From Amycolatopsis decaplanina DSM 44594 (GTDB taxonomy: Bacteria; Actinomycetota; Actinomycetes; Mycobacteriales; Pseudonocardiaceae): 64,000 nucleotides of DNA. The first letter of the stretch is position 1; every line of letters begins with the position of its first letter. The notes beneath the pieces are model-generated. The model saw only the letters and a list, made by a program, of their open reading frames with translations. It made no database searches and was not told where the DNA came from. The position numbers were made by a program, and so were the translations under genes. The stretch spans positions 478,540 through 542,539 of the forward strand of contig NZ_AOHO01000048.1 of the NCBI RefSeq assembly GCF_000342005.1, read 5' to 3'. Of the stretch, positions 26,193 to 37,889 are shown in pieces.

Positions 26193-26965
26193 GCGACGTG
26201 CCCGAAGACAACACCCCCGAAGAGACCCCGGAAACGGGCGGCGAGCAGTCCAGCGCCGAGCGTCCCGAAGGCGGTCTCGAACCGCAGGGCACGCGCCCGG
26301 CCGAGCCGGTCGTCACCGGTAAAGAGCGCCAGGGCATGTTCGGCGTGCGCGGCACCGGTGACACCTCCGGTTACGGCGGCGTCCGCCTCCCCGCGTACAG
26401 CCCGCCCCCGGCGGAGCGCCCGTACGGCGGCTGGTTCGACGAGTTCGCCGACGAGTTCTACGCGGCCTTGGCGGACAACAAGATCCCGGCGAACGCGATC
26501 CAGCAGACCACGGTCGACCGCGGCGAGATCACCTTCTACGTCTCCCGCGAGCACCTCGTCGAGATCGCCAAGGTCCTGCGCGACGACGCCGGTCTCCGCT
26601 TCGAACTGCTCAGCTCGGTTTCCGGCGTGGACTACGGCGTCGACGTGCCGCAGCGGCTGCACTCGGTCTACCACTTCACGTCGATGACCTACCGCCGCCG
26701 CATCCGGCTCGAGGTCACCCTCGACATCGAAGACCCGCACGTCCCGTCGCTGGTCGGGGTCTACCCGACGGCCGACTGGCAGGAGCGGGAAGCCTGGGAC
26801 ATGTTCGGCATCGTCTACGACGGCCACCCGGCGCTGACCCGCATCCTCATGCCGGACGACTGGGACGGCCACCCCCAGCGCAAGGACTACCCGCTCGGCG
26901 GGATCCCGGTCGAATACAAGGGCGCGGAGATCCCGCCGCCGGACCAGCGGAGGTCGTACTCGTGA
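26189..26965 (+). CDS. nuoC: NADH-quinone oxidoreductase subunit C
   Basis: A 258-residue peripheral-arm subunit. Residues about 90-250 are the conserved 30-kDa domain, with the signature [14 protein letters not shown] segment ([18 protein letters not shown]) and KDYPLGG. Residues 1-60 are an acidic, Pro/Glu/Thr-rich extension typical of actinobacterial NuoC and probably disordered. Both ends overlap neighbouring genes by 4 nt. Confidence 0.96.
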   Translation: MSDVPEDNTPEETPETGGEQSSAERPEGGLEPQGTRPAEPVVTGKERQGMFGVRGTGDTSGYGGVRLPAYSPPPAERPYGGWFDEFADEFYAALADNKIPANAIQQTTVDRGEITFYVSREHLVEIAKVLRDDAGLRFELLSSVSGVDYGVDVPQRLHSVYHFTSMTYRRRIRLEVTLDIEDPHVPSLVGVYPTADWQEREAWDMFGIVYDGHPALTRILMPDDWDGHPQRKDYPLGGIPVEYKGAEIPPPDQRRSYS

Positions 26966-28332
26966 GCACCGAACACCTCTCCGACGTCACCACAGGCACG
27001 GACACTTCGCCTGAAGGCAGCGACAGCGTCGAGTACGCAGACTCCCGCGAGACCACCGAAGGCCGCGTCTACACCGTTTCCGGCGGTGACTGGGAAGACC
27101 TCATCGAGGACTCCCGCCACGACGAGCGCATGGTCATCAACATGGGCCCGCAGCACCCGTCGACGCACGGCGTGCTCCGGCTCGTGCTGGAGATGGAGGG
27201 CGAGACCGTCACCCAGCTCCGCTCGGTCATCGGCTACCTGCACACCGGGATCGAGAAGAACTGCGAGTACCGCACGTGGACCCAGGGCGTCACCTTCGTG
27301 ACGCGCATGGACTATCTCGCCCCGCTGTCGACCGAGATGGCGTACTGCCTCGGTGTCGAGAAGCTGCTCGGCATCCAGGCCCCGCGCCGCGCCGAACTGC
27401 TGCGCGTGATGCTGCTGGAGATCAACCGCATCGGCTCGCACCTGGTCTACATCGCCACCGGCGGCATGGAACTCGGTGCCACCACGGCGATGACGCTCGG
27501 CTTCCGTGAGCGCGAAGAGGTCCTGCACCTGCTGGAGCACCTCACCGGGCTCCGGATGAACCACGCGTTCATCCGCCCCGGCGGCCTCGCCCAGGACATG
27601 CCGGACGACTACCAAGAGGTCGTCAGCGCGTTCGTCAAGACGATGGACGAGCGGCTTCCCTTGTACGACAAGCTCTTCACCGGCCAGCCGATCTGGCGCA
27701 ACCGGCTCAAGGGCGTCGGCTACCTGCCGGTCGACGCGTGCCTCGCGCTCGGCGTCACCGGCCCGGTGCTGCGCAGCGCCGGTCTCCCGTGGGACATGCG
27801 CAAGACCGAGCCGTACTCCCGCTACGAGGAGTTCGAGTTCGACATCCCGACCTCGACCGAGGCGGACTGCTGGGCGCGTTACCTGCTTCGCGTCGAGGAG
27901 ATGCACCAGAGCCTGCGGATCATCAAGCAGTGCCTGAAGAAGCTCGAGCCGGGCCCGGTCATGGTCGAGGACAAGAAGGTCGCCTGGCCGGCGCAGCTCT
28001 CGATCGGCAGCGACGGCATGGGCAACTCGCTCGAGCACGTCCGCAAGATCATGGGCCAGTCGATGGAATCGCTGATCCATCACTTCAAGCTGGTCACCGA
28101 GGGCTTCAAGGTCCCGCCGGGCCAGACCTACACGTCGGTGGAGTCGCCGCGCGGCGAACTCGGCGTGCACCTGGTCTCCGACGGCGGCACCAGGCCGCTG
28201 CGGGTCCACGTGCGCGAACCGAGTTTCGTGAACCTGCAGTCGATGCCCGCGATGGCCGAAGGCGGCCTGGTGGCGGACGTGATCGCCGCCATCGCCTCGA
28301 TCGACCCCGTCATGGGGGGAGTGGACCGTTGA
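26962..28332 (+). CDS. nuoD: NADH-quinone oxidoreductase subunit D
   Basis: A 456-residue 49-kDa-type subunit forming the quinone pocket with NuoB. Family signature [21 protein letters not shown] and the C-terminal [13 protein letters not shown] are intact. The first 50 residues are a variable extension. The TGA stop lies inside the TTG start region of nuoE. Confidence 0.97.
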   Translation: MSTEHLSDVTTGTDTSPEGSDSVEYADSRETTEGRVYTVSGGDWEDLIEDSRHDERMVINMGPQHPSTHGVLRLVLEMEGETVTQLRSVIGYLHTGIEKNCEYRTWTQGVTFVTRMDYLAPLSTEMAYCLGVEKLLGIQAPRRAELLRVMLLEINRIGSHLVYIATGGMELGATTAMTLGFREREEVLHLLEHLTGLRMNHAFIRPGGLAQDMPDDYQEVVSAFVKTMDERLPLYDKLFTGQPIWRNRLKGVGYLPVDACLALGVTGPVLRSAGLPWDMRKTEPYSRYEEFEFDIPTSTEADCWARYLLRVEEMHQSLRIIKQCLKKLEPGPVMVEDKKVAWPAQLSIGSDGMGNSLEHVRKIMGQSMESLIHHFKLVTEGFKVPPGQTYTSVESPRGELGVHLVSDGGTRPLRVHVREPSFVNLQSMPAMAEGGLVADVIAAIASIDPVMGGVDR

Positions 28333-29201
28333 GCACCCAGCCCGGAACGACACCGACGCCCGAGCCCGGCACCAGCCTGGCCGAGCAGACCCACATCGCC
28401 GCCGGTGGTGACGTCGACGTGATCGCGATCGCGCCGGATCCCGCCGAGGCGGAAGGGATCCTGGAGAACGCGAAGCTCGAAGACATCTTCGACGCCGACA
28501 CCTACGCCAAGGCTCAGAACCTGATCTCGCGGTACCCGCAGTCGCGTTCGGCTTTGCTGCCGATGCTGCACCTCGTGCAGTCGGTGCAGGGTTACGTGAG
28601 CCAGGAGGGCATCGCCTTCTGCGCGCAGAACCTGGACCTGTCCGACGCCGAGGTCAGCGCGGTCGCGACGTTCTACACCATGTACAAGCGCCGCCCGTGC
28701 GGCGAGCACCTGGTGAGCGTCTGCACCAACACGCTGTGCGCGGCCATGGGCGGCGACGCGATCTACAAGAAGCTCCAGACGCACCTCGGCTCCGAAGAGA
28801 AGCCGTTGGGGCACAACGAGACCGCGGGCACGCCGAACGAGCCCGGCTCGATCACGCTGGAGCACGCCGAATGCCTCGCGGCCTGTGACCTCGCCCCGGT
28901 CATCCAGGTCAACTACGAGTACTTCGACAACCAGACCGAGGACAAGGCCGTCGCGCTGGTCGACGCGTTGCAGGCGGGCAAGAAGCCCGCTCCGACGCGC
29001 GGCGCGCCGCTGACGGACTTCAAGGGCGCCGAACTGCAGCTCGCCGGGTTCTTCCCGGAGGACGCGCAGCAGTACCGCACGGACATCGACGGTCCTTCGC
29101 AGGCCGTCGAAACCCTCCGGGGAGCGCAGGTCGCGCAAGATCGCGGCTGGACGGCTCCCGCCATGAAAGACGTTCCGCTCCCTGAAGTGGAGAAGAAGTA
29201 A
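28329..29201 (+). CDS. nuoE: NADH-quinone oxidoreductase subunit E
   Basis: A 290-residue subunit with the thioredoxin-like [2Fe-2S] domain (cluster N1a): [11 protein letters not shown] and [10 protein letters not shown] supply the four cysteines. The start is TTG 28329, overlapping the nuoD stop; GGGGGGAG lies 8 nt upstream, which supports it over an internal GTG. N-terminal (about 45) and C-terminal (about 70) extensions are low-complexity additions beyond the core domain. Confidence 0.94.
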   Translation: MSTQPGTTPTPEPGTSLAEQTHIAAGGDVDVIAIAPDPAEAEGILENAKLEDIFDADTYAKAQNLISRYPQSRSALLPMLHLVQSVQGYVSQEGIAFCAQNLDLSDAEVSAVATFYTMYKRRPCGEHLVSVCTNTLCAAMGGDAIYKKLQTHLGSEEKPLGHNETAGTPNEPGSITLEHAECLAACDLAPVIQVNYEYFDNQTEDKAVALVDALQAGKKPAPTRGAPLTDFKGAELQLAGFFPEDAQQYRTDIDGPSQAVETLRGAQVAQDRGWTAPAMKDVPLPEVEKK

Positions 29202-30496
29202 TGGCTGACCCGATCACCCCGGTCCTCACGAAGCGCTGGCTTTCGCCCAACTCCTGGACGATCCAGTCCTACGAAGCCCTCGAGGGCTACACCGCGATCC
29301 GCAAGGCGCTCAAGGCCACTCCCGAGCAGATCGTCCAGCTGGTCAAGGACTCCGGTCTGCGCGGCCGTGGCGGCGCGGGCTTCCCGGCCGGCATCAAGTG
29401 GTCCTTCATGCCGCCGAACGAGGACAAGCCGCACTACCTGGTCATCAACGCCGACGAGGGCGAGCCGGGCACCTGCAAGGACATCCCGCTGATGATGGCG
29501 GACCCGCACTCGCTGATCGAGGGCTGCATCATCGCCTCGTACGCGATGCGCTCGCACCATTGCTTCATCTACGTCCGCGGCGAGGCGCTGCACTGCATCC
29601 GCCGTCTCAACGCGGCCGTGCGCGAGGCGTACGAAGCGGGTTACCTCGGCAAGAACATCCTCGACTCCGGATTCGACCTCGACATCACCGTGCACGCCGG
29701 TGCCGGGGCGTACATCTGCGGCGAGGAGACGGCGCTGCTGGACTCGCTGGAGGGCCGTCGCGGCCAGCCGCGGCTCAAGCCGCCGTTCCCGGCCGCCGCC
29801 GGTCTTTACGCCGCGCCGACCACGGTGAACAACGTCGAGACCATCGCCAGCGCGCCGTACATCGTCAACGGTGGTTCGGACTGGTTCCGCCAGATGGGCC
29901 GCGAGAAGTCGCCCGGCCCGAAGATCTACTCGATCTCCGGCCACGTCGAGAAGCCCGGTCAGTACGAATGCCCGCTCGGCACCACGCTGCGCGAACTGCT
30001 CGACATGGCGGGTGGCATGAAGGACGGCATCCCGCTGAAGTTCTGGACGCCGGGTGGTTCGTCCACGCCGATGTTCACCGCCGAGCACCTCGATGTTCCG
30101 CTGGACTTCGAGGGCGCGGCGGAAGCCGGGTCGATGCTGGGCACGACGGCCGTGCAGGTCTTCAACGAGACCGTTTCCGTGCCGTGGGCCGTGATGAAGT
30201 GGACGCAGTTCTACGAGCACGAGTCCTGCGGCAAGTGCACGCCGTGCCGCGAAGGCACGTACTGGCTGGCGCAGATCCTGGAGCGCATGGTCGAGGGCAA
30301 GGGCACCGAGGAGGACATCGACACCCTGCTCGACGTCTGCGACAACATCCTCGGCCGCTCGTTCTGCGCCCTCGGCGACGGCGCGGTCTCGCCGATCCAG
30401 AGCGGGATCAAGTACTTCCGGGATGAATTCCTGGCTTTGTGTGAGAAGAACAAGGCTCCGAAGCAGGAGCAGGAACTGGTGGGGGCGCAGGCATGA
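29201..30496 (+). CDS. nuoF: NADH-quinone oxidoreductase subunit F
   Basis: A 431-residue FMN- and NADH-binding subunit. NADH/FMN segments [16 protein letters not shown] and [15 protein letters not shown] region [19 protein letters not shown]; cluster N3 ligands in [12 protein letters not shown] plus a later cysteine in [10 protein letters not shown]. The ATG overlaps the nuoE TAA by one base. Confidence 0.97.
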   Translation: MADPITPVLTKRWLSPNSWTIQSYEALEGYTAIRKALKATPEQIVQLVKDSGLRGRGGAGFPAGIKWSFMPPNEDKPHYLVINADEGEPGTCKDIPLMMADPHSLIEGCIIASYAMRSHHCFIYVRGEALHCIRRLNAAVREAYEAGYLGKNILDSGFDLDITVHAGAGAYICGEETALLDSLEGRRGQPRLKPPFPAAAGLYAAPTTVNNVETIASAPYIVNGGSDWFRQMGREKSPGPKIYSISGHVEKPGQYECPLGTTLRELLDMAGGMKDGIPLKFWTPGGSSTPMFTAEHLDVPLDFEGAAEAGSMLGTTAVQVFNETVSVPWAVMKWTQFYEHESCGKCTPCREGTYWLAQILERMVEGKGTEEDIDTLLDVCDNILGRSFCALGDGAVSPIQSGIKYFRDEFLALCEKNKAPKQEQELVGAQA

Positions 30497-32973
30497 CGAT
30501 CGCACCCGACAAGCCCGGAACGTCCACTGAGGACACTTCGGTCCCCGAGGGCCACGTCAAGCTGGTCATCGACGGTGAAGAGGTCATCGCGCCCAAGGGC
30601 GAGCTGCTGATCCGCACCGCCGAACGGCTCGGCACGGTCATCCCGCGCTTCTGCGACCACCCGCTGCTCGACCCGGCGGGCGCCTGCCGCCAGTGCCTGG
30701 TCGAGGTCGAAATGGGCGGCCGCCCGATGCCGAAGCCGCAGGCCTCGTGCACCATGACGGTCGCCGACGGCATGGTCGTGAAGACCCAGCTGACCTCGGC
30801 CGTCGCGGACAAGGCCCAGCAGGGTGTGATGGAGCTGCTGCTCATCAACCACCCGCTGGACTGCCCGATCTGCGACAAGGGCGGCGAATGCCCGCTGCAG
30901 AACCAGGCGCTCGCGCACGGCCGCGCGGACTCCCGCTTCGTCGACACGAAGCGGACGTTCCCGAAGCCGCTGCCGATCTCCTCGCAGGTGCTGCTGGACC
31001 GTGAGCGTTGCGTGCTCTGCCAGCGCTGCACCCGGTTCTCCCGCGAGATCGCCGGCGACCCGTTCATCGAGCTCCTCGAACGCGGCGCTCACCAGCAGAT
31101 CGGCACCGCCGAGACCGCGGACGTGCTGGACCTGGCCTCCCGGACGACGTCCGGGCAGCCGTTCCAGTCGTACTTCTCCGGCAACGTCATCCAGATCTGC
31201 CCGGTCGGCGCGCTGACGTCGGCCGCGTACCGGTTCCGTTCGCGGCCGTTCGACCTGGTGTCCTCGCCGAGCGTGTGCGAGCACTGCTCGTCCGGCTGCG
31301 CCGAGCGGACCGACTTCCGCCGCGGCAAGGTCATGCGGAAGCTCGCGGGCGACGACCCCGAGGTCAACGAAGAGTGGCTCTGCGACAAGGGCCGGTTCGC
31401 CTTCCGTTACTCGACCGCGGACGACCGTATTCGCCGCCCGCTGGTCCGCAACGCCGACGGCGTGCTCGAAGAGGCTTCCTGGACCGACGCGCTGCGCGCG
31501 GCGGCTGCCGGGCTCGCCGAGGCGCGGGCCGGCAAGGGCGCCGCGGTGCTGACCGGAGGCCGTCTGACTGTCGAGGACGCCTACGCGTACTCGAAGTTCG
31601 CGCGGATCGCCTTGGGCACCAACGACATCGACTTCCGGGCCCGCCCGCATTCGGCCGAGGAACTGGGCTTCCTCGCGTCGCACGTGGTCGGGACGACACC
31701 GGAAAGCGGCGTCACCTTCCGCGAGATCGAGCGGGCGCGCACGGTGCTGTGCGTCGCGTTCGAGCCGGAGGACGAGGCGCCGATCGTGTTCCTGCGGCTG
31801 CGCAAGGCGGCCCGCAAGAACCGCACCCGCGTCGTCCACTTGGGACAGTGGACCACCTCCTCGGTCCGCAAGACCTTCGGTGAGCTGCTGGCCTGCGCGC
31901 CGGGTTCCGAGGCCGCCGCGATCGACGGGATCGCGCAGCACGCGCAGGACGTCGACCAGGCGCTGGCGTCGGAAGGTGCCGTCATTCTCGTCGGCGAGCG
32001 TGCCGCCGAGGTCCCCGGCCTCTTCTCGGCCCTGCACCGGCTGGTGGAGCGCACCGGCGCCCGGCTCGCGTGGATCCCGCGTCGCGCGGGTGAACGCGGT
32101 GCCCTGGCGGCGGGCGCGGCGCCGACGCTGCTGCCCGGTGGCCGTCCGGTCACCGACGACTCGGCTCGCGCCGAGGTCGAAAAGGCCTGGGGCGTCACGC
32201 TTCCCGCCACGGCGGGCCGCGACACCACCGCGATCCTCAAGGCCGCTTCCGGGAACGACCTCGACGGCCTGCTCGTCGGCGGCGTCGACCCGGACGACCT
32301 GCCGGACCCGGACCTTGCCCGCCGCGCGCTCGAAAACGCGAAGTTCGTGGTGAGCCTGGAACTGCGGCACAGCGGGGTCACCGAGCACGCGGACGTCGTC
32401 CTCCCGATCGCCCCGGCGGTCGAGAAGGCGGGCAGCTACCTGAACTGGGAAGGCCGCCGCCGCGAGTTCGCCGTCACCCTCGAAGGCACCGGCGCCCTGC
32501 CGGACTGCCGGGTGCTCGACACCCTCGCCGTCGAGATGGACGCCGACCTGTTCACCCAGACCCCGGCCGCTTCGGCCGCCGATCTGGCCAAGCTGCCCCA
32601 GAGTTCCGTGAAGGCCCCCTTCACGGACTCTGGGTCCCTCAAGGAGGCCTTCACGGACCGCCAGGGGAACGGCAAGGTCCTCCTCGCCACCTGGCGGCAG
32701 CTGATCGACAACGGTTCGCTGCAGGACGGCGAGCCGCACCTCAAGGGCACGCAGCGCGAGGTCGTCGCCAAGCTCTCGGCGAAGACCGCCGAAGGCCTGG
32801 GCGGCAGCGTGAAGGTCTCCACCGAACGCGGTTCCATCACGCTGCCGATCGAGGTCGCGGACCTGCCGGACGGCGTCGTGTGGCTCCCGGGCAACTCCGA
32901 CGGCTCGGCCGTCCGCGCCTCCCTCGGCGCCGGACACGGTTCGGCCGTCAACCTCACCGGAGGTGAGAAGTGA
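30493..32973 (+). CDS. nuoG: NADH-quinone oxidoreductase subunit G
   Basis: An 826-residue Fe-S subunit. N-terminal [2Fe-2S] domain ([20 protein letters not shown]), 4Fe-4S ligands in [26 protein letters not shown] and QICPVGALT, then the N7-type motif CEHCSSGC and a molybdopterin-oxidoreductase-like C-terminal part. Residues 703-723 are encoded by a palindromic repeat element read in frame, an insertion in the C-terminal region not expected for the family. Stop overlaps the nuoH GTG. Confidence 0.95.
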   Translation: MTIAPDKPGTSTEDTSVPEGHVKLVIDGEEVIAPKGELLIRTAERLGTVIPRFCDHPLLDPAGACRQCLVEVEMGGRPMPKPQASCTMTVADGMVVKTQLTSAVADKAQQGVMELLLINHPLDCPICDKGGECPLQNQALAHGRADSRFVDTKRTFPKPLPISSQVLLDRERCVLCQRCTRFSREIAGDPFIELLERGAHQQIGTAETADVLDLASRTTSGQPFQSYFSGNVIQICPVGALTSAAYRFRSRPFDLVSSPSVCEHCSSGCAERTDFRRGKVMRKLAGDDPEVNEEWLCDKGRFAFRYSTADDRIRRPLVRNADGVLEEASWTDALRAAAAGLAEARAGKGAAVLTGGRLTVEDAYAYSKFARIALGTNDIDFRARPHSAEELGFLASHVVGTTPESGVTFREIERARTVLCVAFEPEDEAPIVFLRLRKAARKNRTRVVHLGQWTTSSVRKTFGELLACAPGSEAAAIDGIAQHAQDVDQALASEGAVILVGERAAEVPGLFSALHRLVERTGARLAWIPRRAGERGALAAGAAPTLLPGGRPVTDDSARAEVEKAWGVTLPATAGRDTTAILKAASGNDLDGLLVGGVDPDDLPDPDLARRALENAKFVVSLELRHSGVTEHADVVLPIAPAVEKAGSYLNWEGRRREFAVTLEGTGALPDCRVLDTLAVEMDADLFTQTPAASAADLAKLPQSSVKAPFTDSGSLKEAFTDRQGNGKVLLATWRQLIDNGSLQDGEPHLKGTQREVVAKLSAKTAEGLGGSVKVSTERGSITLPIEVADLPDGVVWLPGNSDGSAVRASLGAGHGSAVNLTGGEK
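32599..32659. repeat. Palindromic element inside nuoG coding sequence
   Basis: Two adjacent imperfect palindromes: 32599-32632 (CAGAGTTCCGTGAAGG ... CCTTCACGGACTCTG) and 32633-32659 (GGTCCCTCAAGG ... CCTTCACGGACC). Both carry the GTGAAGG/CCTTCAC core that resembles intergenic palindromes of this genome. Together they encode about 21 extra residues of NuoG without breaking the frame. Confidence 0.8.
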
Positions 32974-34307
32974 CTCCGTTGCTCAGCCAGATGCCGGACG
33001 CCGCCGAGCGGGCGGCGCTGCTGGCGGACGACCCGTTGTGGCTGATCCTGCTCAAGACGGTCGTCATCCTGCTGATCGGCCCGATCCTGACGATCTTCCT
33101 GATCGTCTGGGAGCGCAAGGCGGTCGGCCGGATGCAGAACCGCCCCGGCCCCAACCGGGTCGGGCCCGGCGGCTACCTGCAGTCCCTGGCGGACGCGATC
33201 AAGCTGCCGTTCAAGGAACAGATCATCCCGGACACCGCCGACCGCAAGGTGTACTTCCTCGCGCCGGTGATCTCCGCGGTGCCGGCGCTGATCGCGCTGG
33301 CGGCGATCCCGTTCGGCCCGGTGGTCTCGATCTTCGGTGAGCGGACCGTGCTCCAGCTGGTCGACCTGCCGGTCGGTGTGCTGGTGATCCTGGCCTGCTC
33401 CTCGATCGGTGTGTACGGCCTGGTGCTGGCCGGCTGGTCGTCCGGTTCGCCGTACCCGCTGCTCGGCGGGCTCCGCTCGGCCGCGCAGGTGATCTCCTAT
33501 GAGATCGCGATGGGCCTGTCCATCGTCGGCGTCATCCTTTACTCGGGTTCGATGTCGACCTCGGCGATCGTCGATTCGCAGCAGACCGGCTGGTACTTCT
33601 ACCTGCTGCTGCCGAGTTTCGTGATCTACCTGATCTCCATGGTCGGTGAGACCAACCGCGCGCCGTTCGACCTCCCCGAGGCCGAATCCGAGCTGGTCGG
33701 CGGTTTCCACACCGAGTACAGCTCGATGAAGTTCGCGATGTTCTTCCTCGCCGAGTACGTCAACATGGTGATCGTTTCGGCGTTCGCGACCACGTTGTTC
33801 CTCGGTGGCTGGAAGTTCCCGTTCGTCGGCGCGGACCACGCGCTGAACCAGGGCTGGCTCCCGCTGATCTGGTTCGCCGCGAAGCTGTTCATCCTGCTGT
33901 TCGGCTTCATCTGGCTGCGCGGCACGCTGCCTCGGCTGCGGTACGACCAGTTCATGCGGCTGGGCTGGAAGGTCCTGGTGCCGGTCAACCTGGTCTGGAT
34001 CGTCGTGATCGTCACGGTCCGCGCGATCAAGAACTCGGGCGGCCTGTCCACCCCGCAGATCCTCATCGGCGGCGGCGCGCTCATCCTCGTCGTCGTCATC
34101 CTGAGCCTGCTGCTGCCGGACAAGAAGGTTCCGGAAGACGACTACGTCCCGGTGACCGGCGGCGGGTTCCCGGTGCCGCCGCTCGACCTGCAGGTCCCGG
34201 AGAAGACCCCGCGTCAGAAGGCCCTCGCGAAGGCCGAAGCCCGGGCTGCCAAGCGCAAGCCCGCGGCGGTTTCCAGTGGAAGGGAGGCCGGCGATGGGGA
34301 TGTTTGA
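32970..34307 (+). CDS. nuoH: NADH-quinone oxidoreductase subunit H
   Basis: A 445-residue membrane subunit linking the arms, with eight to nine helices. Conserved segments [39 protein letters not shown] and [16 protein letters not shown] (quinone/proton loop). The C-terminal 60 residues are a charged cytoplasmic tail rich in Lys/Ala, longer than in E. coli. Its end overlaps nuoI by 14 nt. Confidence 0.97.
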   Translation: MTPLLSQMPDAAERAALLADDPLWLILLKTVVILLIGPILTIFLIVWERKAVGRMQNRPGPNRVGPGGYLQSLADAIKLPFKEQIIPDTADRKVYFLAPVISAVPALIALAAIPFGPVVSIFGERTVLQLVDLPVGVLVILACSSIGVYGLVLAGWSSGSPYPLLGGLRSAAQVISYEIAMGLSIVGVILYSGSMSTSAIVDSQQTGWYFYLLLPSFVIYLISMVGETNRAPFDLPEAESELVGGFHTEYSSMKFAMFFLAEYVNMVIVSAFATTLFLGGWKFPFVGADHALNQGWLPLIWFAAKLFILLFGFIWLRGTLPRLRYDQFMRLGWKVLVPVNLVWIVVIVTVRAIKNSGGLSTPQILIGGGALILVVVILSLLLPDKKVPEDDYVPVTGGGFPVPPLDLQVPEKTPRQKALAKAEARAAKRKPAAVSSGREAGDGDV

Positions 34308-34836
34308 TCCCATCAAGGGTTTCGGTGTCACCTTCGGCATGATGTTCAAGAAGGTCGCCACCGAGGAGTACCCGGAGGCGGGCGCCCCCGCGGCTCCGCG
34401 TTACCACGGCAGGCACCAGCTCAACCGGCATCCGGACGGGCTGGAGAAATGCGTCGGCTGCGAGCTGTGCGCATGGGCCTGCCCGGCGGACGCGATCTTC
34501 GTCGAAGGCGGCGACAACACCGAAGAGGCACGTTTCTCGCCCGGTGAGCGGTACGGCGCCGACTATCAGATCAACTACCTGCGCTGTATCGGTTGCGGGT
34601 TGTGCGTCGAGGCCTGCCCGACCCGGTCCCTGACGATGATCAACTTCTACGAGCTGGCCGACGACGACCGGCAGCGGTTGATCTACACCAAGGAAGACCT
34701 CCTCGCGCCGCTGCTGCCCGGCATGGAGCAGCCGCCGCATCCGATGCGGCTCGGCGAGAACGAGCAGGACTACTACGTCAACGGCCCCGAGCTGGCGCGC
34801 AAGCAGCCCGCCGAGACGAAGGAGCCGATCAAGTGA
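34294..34836 (+). CDS. nuoI: NADH-quinone oxidoreductase subunit I
   Basis: A 180-residue ferredoxin-like subunit holding clusters N6a and N6b: [14 protein letters not shown] and [16 protein letters not shown] 34294 was chosen because GGGAGG lies 6 nt upstream and it gives [11 protein letters not shown]; an in-frame start 18 nt earlier lacks such spacing. The stop overlaps the nuoJ GTG. Confidence 0.96.
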   Translation: MGMFDPIKGFGVTFGMMFKKVATEEYPEAGAPAAPRYHGRHQLNRHPDGLEKCVGCELCAWACPADAIFVEGGDNTEEARFSPGERYGADYQINYLRCIGCGLCVEACPTRSLTMINFYELADDDRQRLIYTKEDLLAPLLPGMEQPPHPMRLGENEQDYYVNGPELARKQPAETKEPIK

Positions 34837-35684
34837 TCACGGCTCTCCTCGCACAGGCGCCGGACGTTTCGGCCGGGATCACCACCGGCGAGACCATCGC
34901 GTTCTGGGTCCTCGGCCCGCTCGCGCTGCTCGGCGGCCTCGGCATGATCTTCTCCCGCAACGCCGTGCACTCGGCGCTGTGGCTGGTCCTCACGATGCTG
35001 TGCCTCGGCGCGCTGTACATGATCCAGCAGGCGCCGTTCCTCGGCTTCACGCAGATCATCGTCTACACCGGCGCGATCATGATGCTGTTCCTGTTCGTGC
35101 TGATGCTGGTCGGCCGGGAGAGTTCCGACTCGGTCGTCGAAGTGCTGCGCGGACAGCGGGTCATGGCGACCCTGCTCGGCATCGGCGTCGGCGGGCTGCT
35201 CGCCGCGGGGCTCGCCCGCGCGCTGGCCAACGTCACCCCGGCGCTGCCGCGTGACCCCGCGAATCTCGACGGCGGCGGCCCCGGCGGGCTGGGACGGCTG
35301 ATCTTCACCAAGTACCTGTTCCCGTTCGAGCTCACCTCGGCGCTGCTGATCACCGCCGCGCTCGGCGCGATGGTGCTCGCGTTCACCGACCGGCACGCCA
35401 AGGGCGGCAAGAAGTCGCAGAAGGAACTCGTCGTCGACCGGTTCACCGGCAAGCACGACCGGCCTTCGCCGCTGCCCGGCCCGGGTGTCTTCGCCACGGC
35501 CAACTCGGTCGCCACCCCGGCGCTGCTGCCCGACGGCTCGATCGCCAGGGAGTCGCTCTCGGAGATCATCGAGTCGACTTCGGCCGCACGGCTGGAAAAC
35601 GAGCGGAAGCAGGTCGCCGGGACGTCCGACGACGCTGTAGGCCCGCACGCTCTGGTCGGCAAGTCTGAAGGGGAGAAGGAATGA
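34833..35684 (+). CDS. nuoJ: NADH-quinone oxidoreductase subunit J
   Basis: A 283-residue membrane subunit. Five helices with the conserved third-helix segment [22 protein letters not shown], whose pi-bulge region takes part in coupling. The last 100 residues are a hydrophilic extension common in actinobacteria. GTG 34833 overlaps the nuoI stop; the open frame upstream is nuoI in another frame. Confidence 0.95.
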   Translation: MITALLAQAPDVSAGITTGETIAFWVLGPLALLGGLGMIFSRNAVHSALWLVLTMLCLGALYMIQQAPFLGFTQIIVYTGAIMMLFLFVLMLVGRESSDSVVEVLRGQRVMATLLGIGVGGLLAAGLARALANVTPALPRDPANLDGGGPGGLGRLIFTKYLFPFELTSALLITAALGAMVLAFTDRHAKGGKKSQKELVVDRFTGKHDRPSPLPGPGVFATANSVATPALLPDGSIARESLSEIIESTSAARLENERKQVAGTSDDAVGPHALVGKSEGEKE

Positions 35685-35980
35685 CCCCGACGTACTACCT
35701 GCTCCTGTCCGCGCTGCTGTTCGCCATCGGCGCGGTCGGGGTGCTGGTGCGCCGCAACGCGATCGTCGTGTTCATGTGCATCGAGCTGATGCTGAACGCG
35801 GCGAACCTGTCCCTGGTCACGTTCGCCCGGATCAACGGGTCGCTCGACGGCCAGGTGATGGCGTTCTTCGTGATGGTCGTCGCCGCCGCCGAGGTCGTGG
35901 TGGGGCTGGCGATCATCATGGCGATCTTCCGCACCCGGCGCTCGGCCTCGGTCGACGACACCAACCTGCTGAAGTACTAG
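35681..35980 (+). CDS. nuoK: NADH-quinone oxidoreductase subunit K
   Basis: A 99-residue MrpC-like subunit with three helices. The conserved glutamates lie in [14 protein letters not shown] and [15 protein letters not shown], needed for proton transfer in the family. It overlaps nuoJ by 4 nt and lies 10 bp before nuoL. Confidence 0.96.
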   Translation: MTPTYYLLLSALLFAIGAVGVLVRRNAIVVFMCIELMLNAANLSLVTFARINGSLDGQVMAFFVMVVAAAEVVVGLAIIMAIFRTRRSASVDDTNLLKY

Positions 35981-35990
35981 GAGCACCGAG

Positions 35991-37889
35991 TTGACCGCAT
36001 CATCGTGGCTGCTGGTGGCCTTCCCGGCTCTTGGCGCCCTTATTCTTTTGCTGGCGGGTAAGCGGGCCAGGGGCTGGGGACACCTCCTCGGCAGTGCGAC
36101 CGTTTCGCTGTCCTTCGTGTACGGCCTGATCCTGTTCTTCACGGCCGACACGAAGGCCACCGCGGACGTCAAACTGTTCTCGTGGATCCCGGTTTCGGCG
36201 CTGCAGGTCGACTTCGGGCTCCGGATCGACGCGCTTTCGCTGACGTTCGTGCTGCTGATCACCGGCGTCGGCATGCTGATCCACTTCTACTCGATCGGCT
36301 ACATGGCCTCCGACCGCGACCGGTCGAGGTTCTTCGCGTACCTCAACCTGTTCGTCGCCTCGATGCTGATCCTTGTGCTGGGCAACAGCTTCGTGACGCT
36401 GTACCTCGGCTGGGAAGGTGTGGGTCTCGCGTCGTACCTGCTCATCGGCTGGTACCAGGACCGCCCGTCCGCGGCCACCGCGGCGAAGAAGGCGTTCCTG
36501 ATGAACCGCGTCGGTGACGTCGGGCTCGCGCTGGCGATCTTCCTGATGTTCAAGTACGTCGGGAGCACCGGCTACGCCGAGGTCTTCGGTGCCGTCGGCC
36601 AGATCCCGACCGGCGCGGTCACCGCGATCGCGATCCTGCTGCTCCTGGGCGCCTGCGGTAAATCCGGTCAGTTCCCGCTGCAGGCCTGGCTTCCCGACGC
36701 GATGGAGGGCCCGACCCCGGTCTCGGCCCTCATCCACGCGGCGACGATGGTCACCGCCGGCGTCTATCTGGTCGCCCGCGCGCACGACATCTTCAACGCC
36801 ACCCCGGACGGCCGCCTGATCGTCACCCTCGTCGGCACGGTCACGCTCTTGATCGGGTGCATCATCGGCTGCGCCTACGACGACATCAAGAAGGTCCTGG
36901 CGTACTCCACGGTCAGCCAGATCGGTTACATGATGCTCGCCGTCGGCCTCGGGCCGATCGCCTACGCGCTCGGCATCATGCACCTGGTGGCGCACGGTTT
37001 CTTCAAGGCCGGGCTGTTCCTCGGGGCCGGTTCGGTCATGCACGCCATGAACGACGAGGTCGACATGCGGAAGTTCGGCGGGCTGCGCAAGCACCTGCCG
37101 GTCACCTTCTGGACCTTCGCGCTCGGCTACCTGGCGCTGATCGGCATCCCGCCGCTCTCGGGCTTCTTCACCAAGGACGCGATCATCGAAGCGGCCCTGG
37201 CCCAGGGCGGCTGGCGCGGCTGGGTGATGGGCGGCGCCGCACTGCTCGGCGCCGGGCTCACCGCGTTCTACATGACGCGCCTGATGGTGATGACCTTCTT
37301 CGGCAAGGAACGCTGGAAGGAGATCAAGTCCAGCGACGGCCGAGACTTCCACCCGCACGAATCGCCCGCGGTGATGAAGTGGCCGATGATCATCCTGGCC
37401 GTCGGCTCGGTCGGTGCCGGCGCGTTCTTCGCCCTCGGCGACCGGTTCGCGGAATGGCTGGCGCCGGTGGTCGGTCCGCTCGAGGAGGGTGGCCACAGCG
37501 TCATCCCGCACGCGCTGGTCCCGTTCCTCACCGTGGCGCTGTCCGTGCTCGGCGCGGCGGCGGCGTGGCTCTTCGTCGGCCGTAAGGACGTTCCGGTGGA
37601 ACGCCCCGAACGGGTCTCCGCCGTGGTCAAGGCCGCGCGCAACGACCTGTACGGCAACACCCTGAACGAGACGCTGGTCGCCCGTCCGGGCACCTGGCTC
37701 GCCCGCGCGCTGGTCTACGTGGACAACCGCGGGGTCGACGGCGCGGTCAACGGCCTCGCCGCCGCGCTCGGTGGCGGATCCGGGCGCCTGCGCCGCCTGC
37801 AGACCGGCTTCGTCCGCTCGTACGCACTGTCCATGCTGGGCGGCACATTCCTGCTTCTGGCGGCACTCCTGCTGGTGAGGTTCTCCTGA
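35991..37889 (+). CDS. nuoL: NADH-quinone oxidoreductase subunit L
   Basis: A 632-residue antiporter-like proton-pumping subunit with about 14-16 helices including the lateral-helix region. Signature [48 protein letters not shown] (in parts) and [16 protein letters not shown]. The start is TTG 35991, with AGGAG 8 nt upstream. The stop overlaps the nuoM ATG. Confidence 0.97.
   Translation: MTASSWLLVAFPALGALILLLAGKRARGWGHLLGSATVSLSFVYGLILFFTADTKATADVKLFSWIPVSALQVDFGLRIDALSLTFVLLITGVGMLIHFYSIGYMASDRDRSRFFAYLNLFVASMLILVLGNSFVTLYLGWEGVGLASYLLIGWYQDRPSAATAAKKAFLMNRVGDVGLALAIFLMFKYVGSTGYAEVFGAVGQIPTGAVTAIAILLLLGACGKSGQFPLQAWLPDAMEGPTPVSALIHAATMVTAGVYLVARAHDIFNATPDGRLIVTLVGTVTLLIGCIIGCAYDDIKKVLAYSTVSQIGYMMLAVGLGPIAYALGIMHLVAHGFFKAGLFLGAGSVMHAMNDEVDMRKFGGLRKHLPVTFWTFALGYLALIGIPPLSGFFTKDAIIEAALAQGGWRGWVMGGAALLGAGLTAFYMTRLMVMTFFGKERWKEIKSSDGRDFHPHESPAVMKWPMIILAVGSVGAGAFFALGDRFAEWLAPVVGPLEEGGHSVIPHALVPFLTVALSVLGAAAAWLFVGRKDVPVERPERVSAVVKAARNDLYGNTLNETLVARPGTWLARALVYVDNRGVDGAVNGLAAALGGGSGRLRRLQTGFVRSYALSMLGGTFLLLAALLLVRFS

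Noticed and set aside
28329..28331. nuoE lacking a proper start, suggesting a frameshift
   Set aside because: TTG 28329 has a strong GGGGGGAG site 8 nt upstream and overlaps the nuoD stop, so the gene is intact.
30211..32937. A 908-codon open frame antisense to nuoG
   Set aside because: Same composition artefact; the product is Arg/Gly/Val-rich without motifs.
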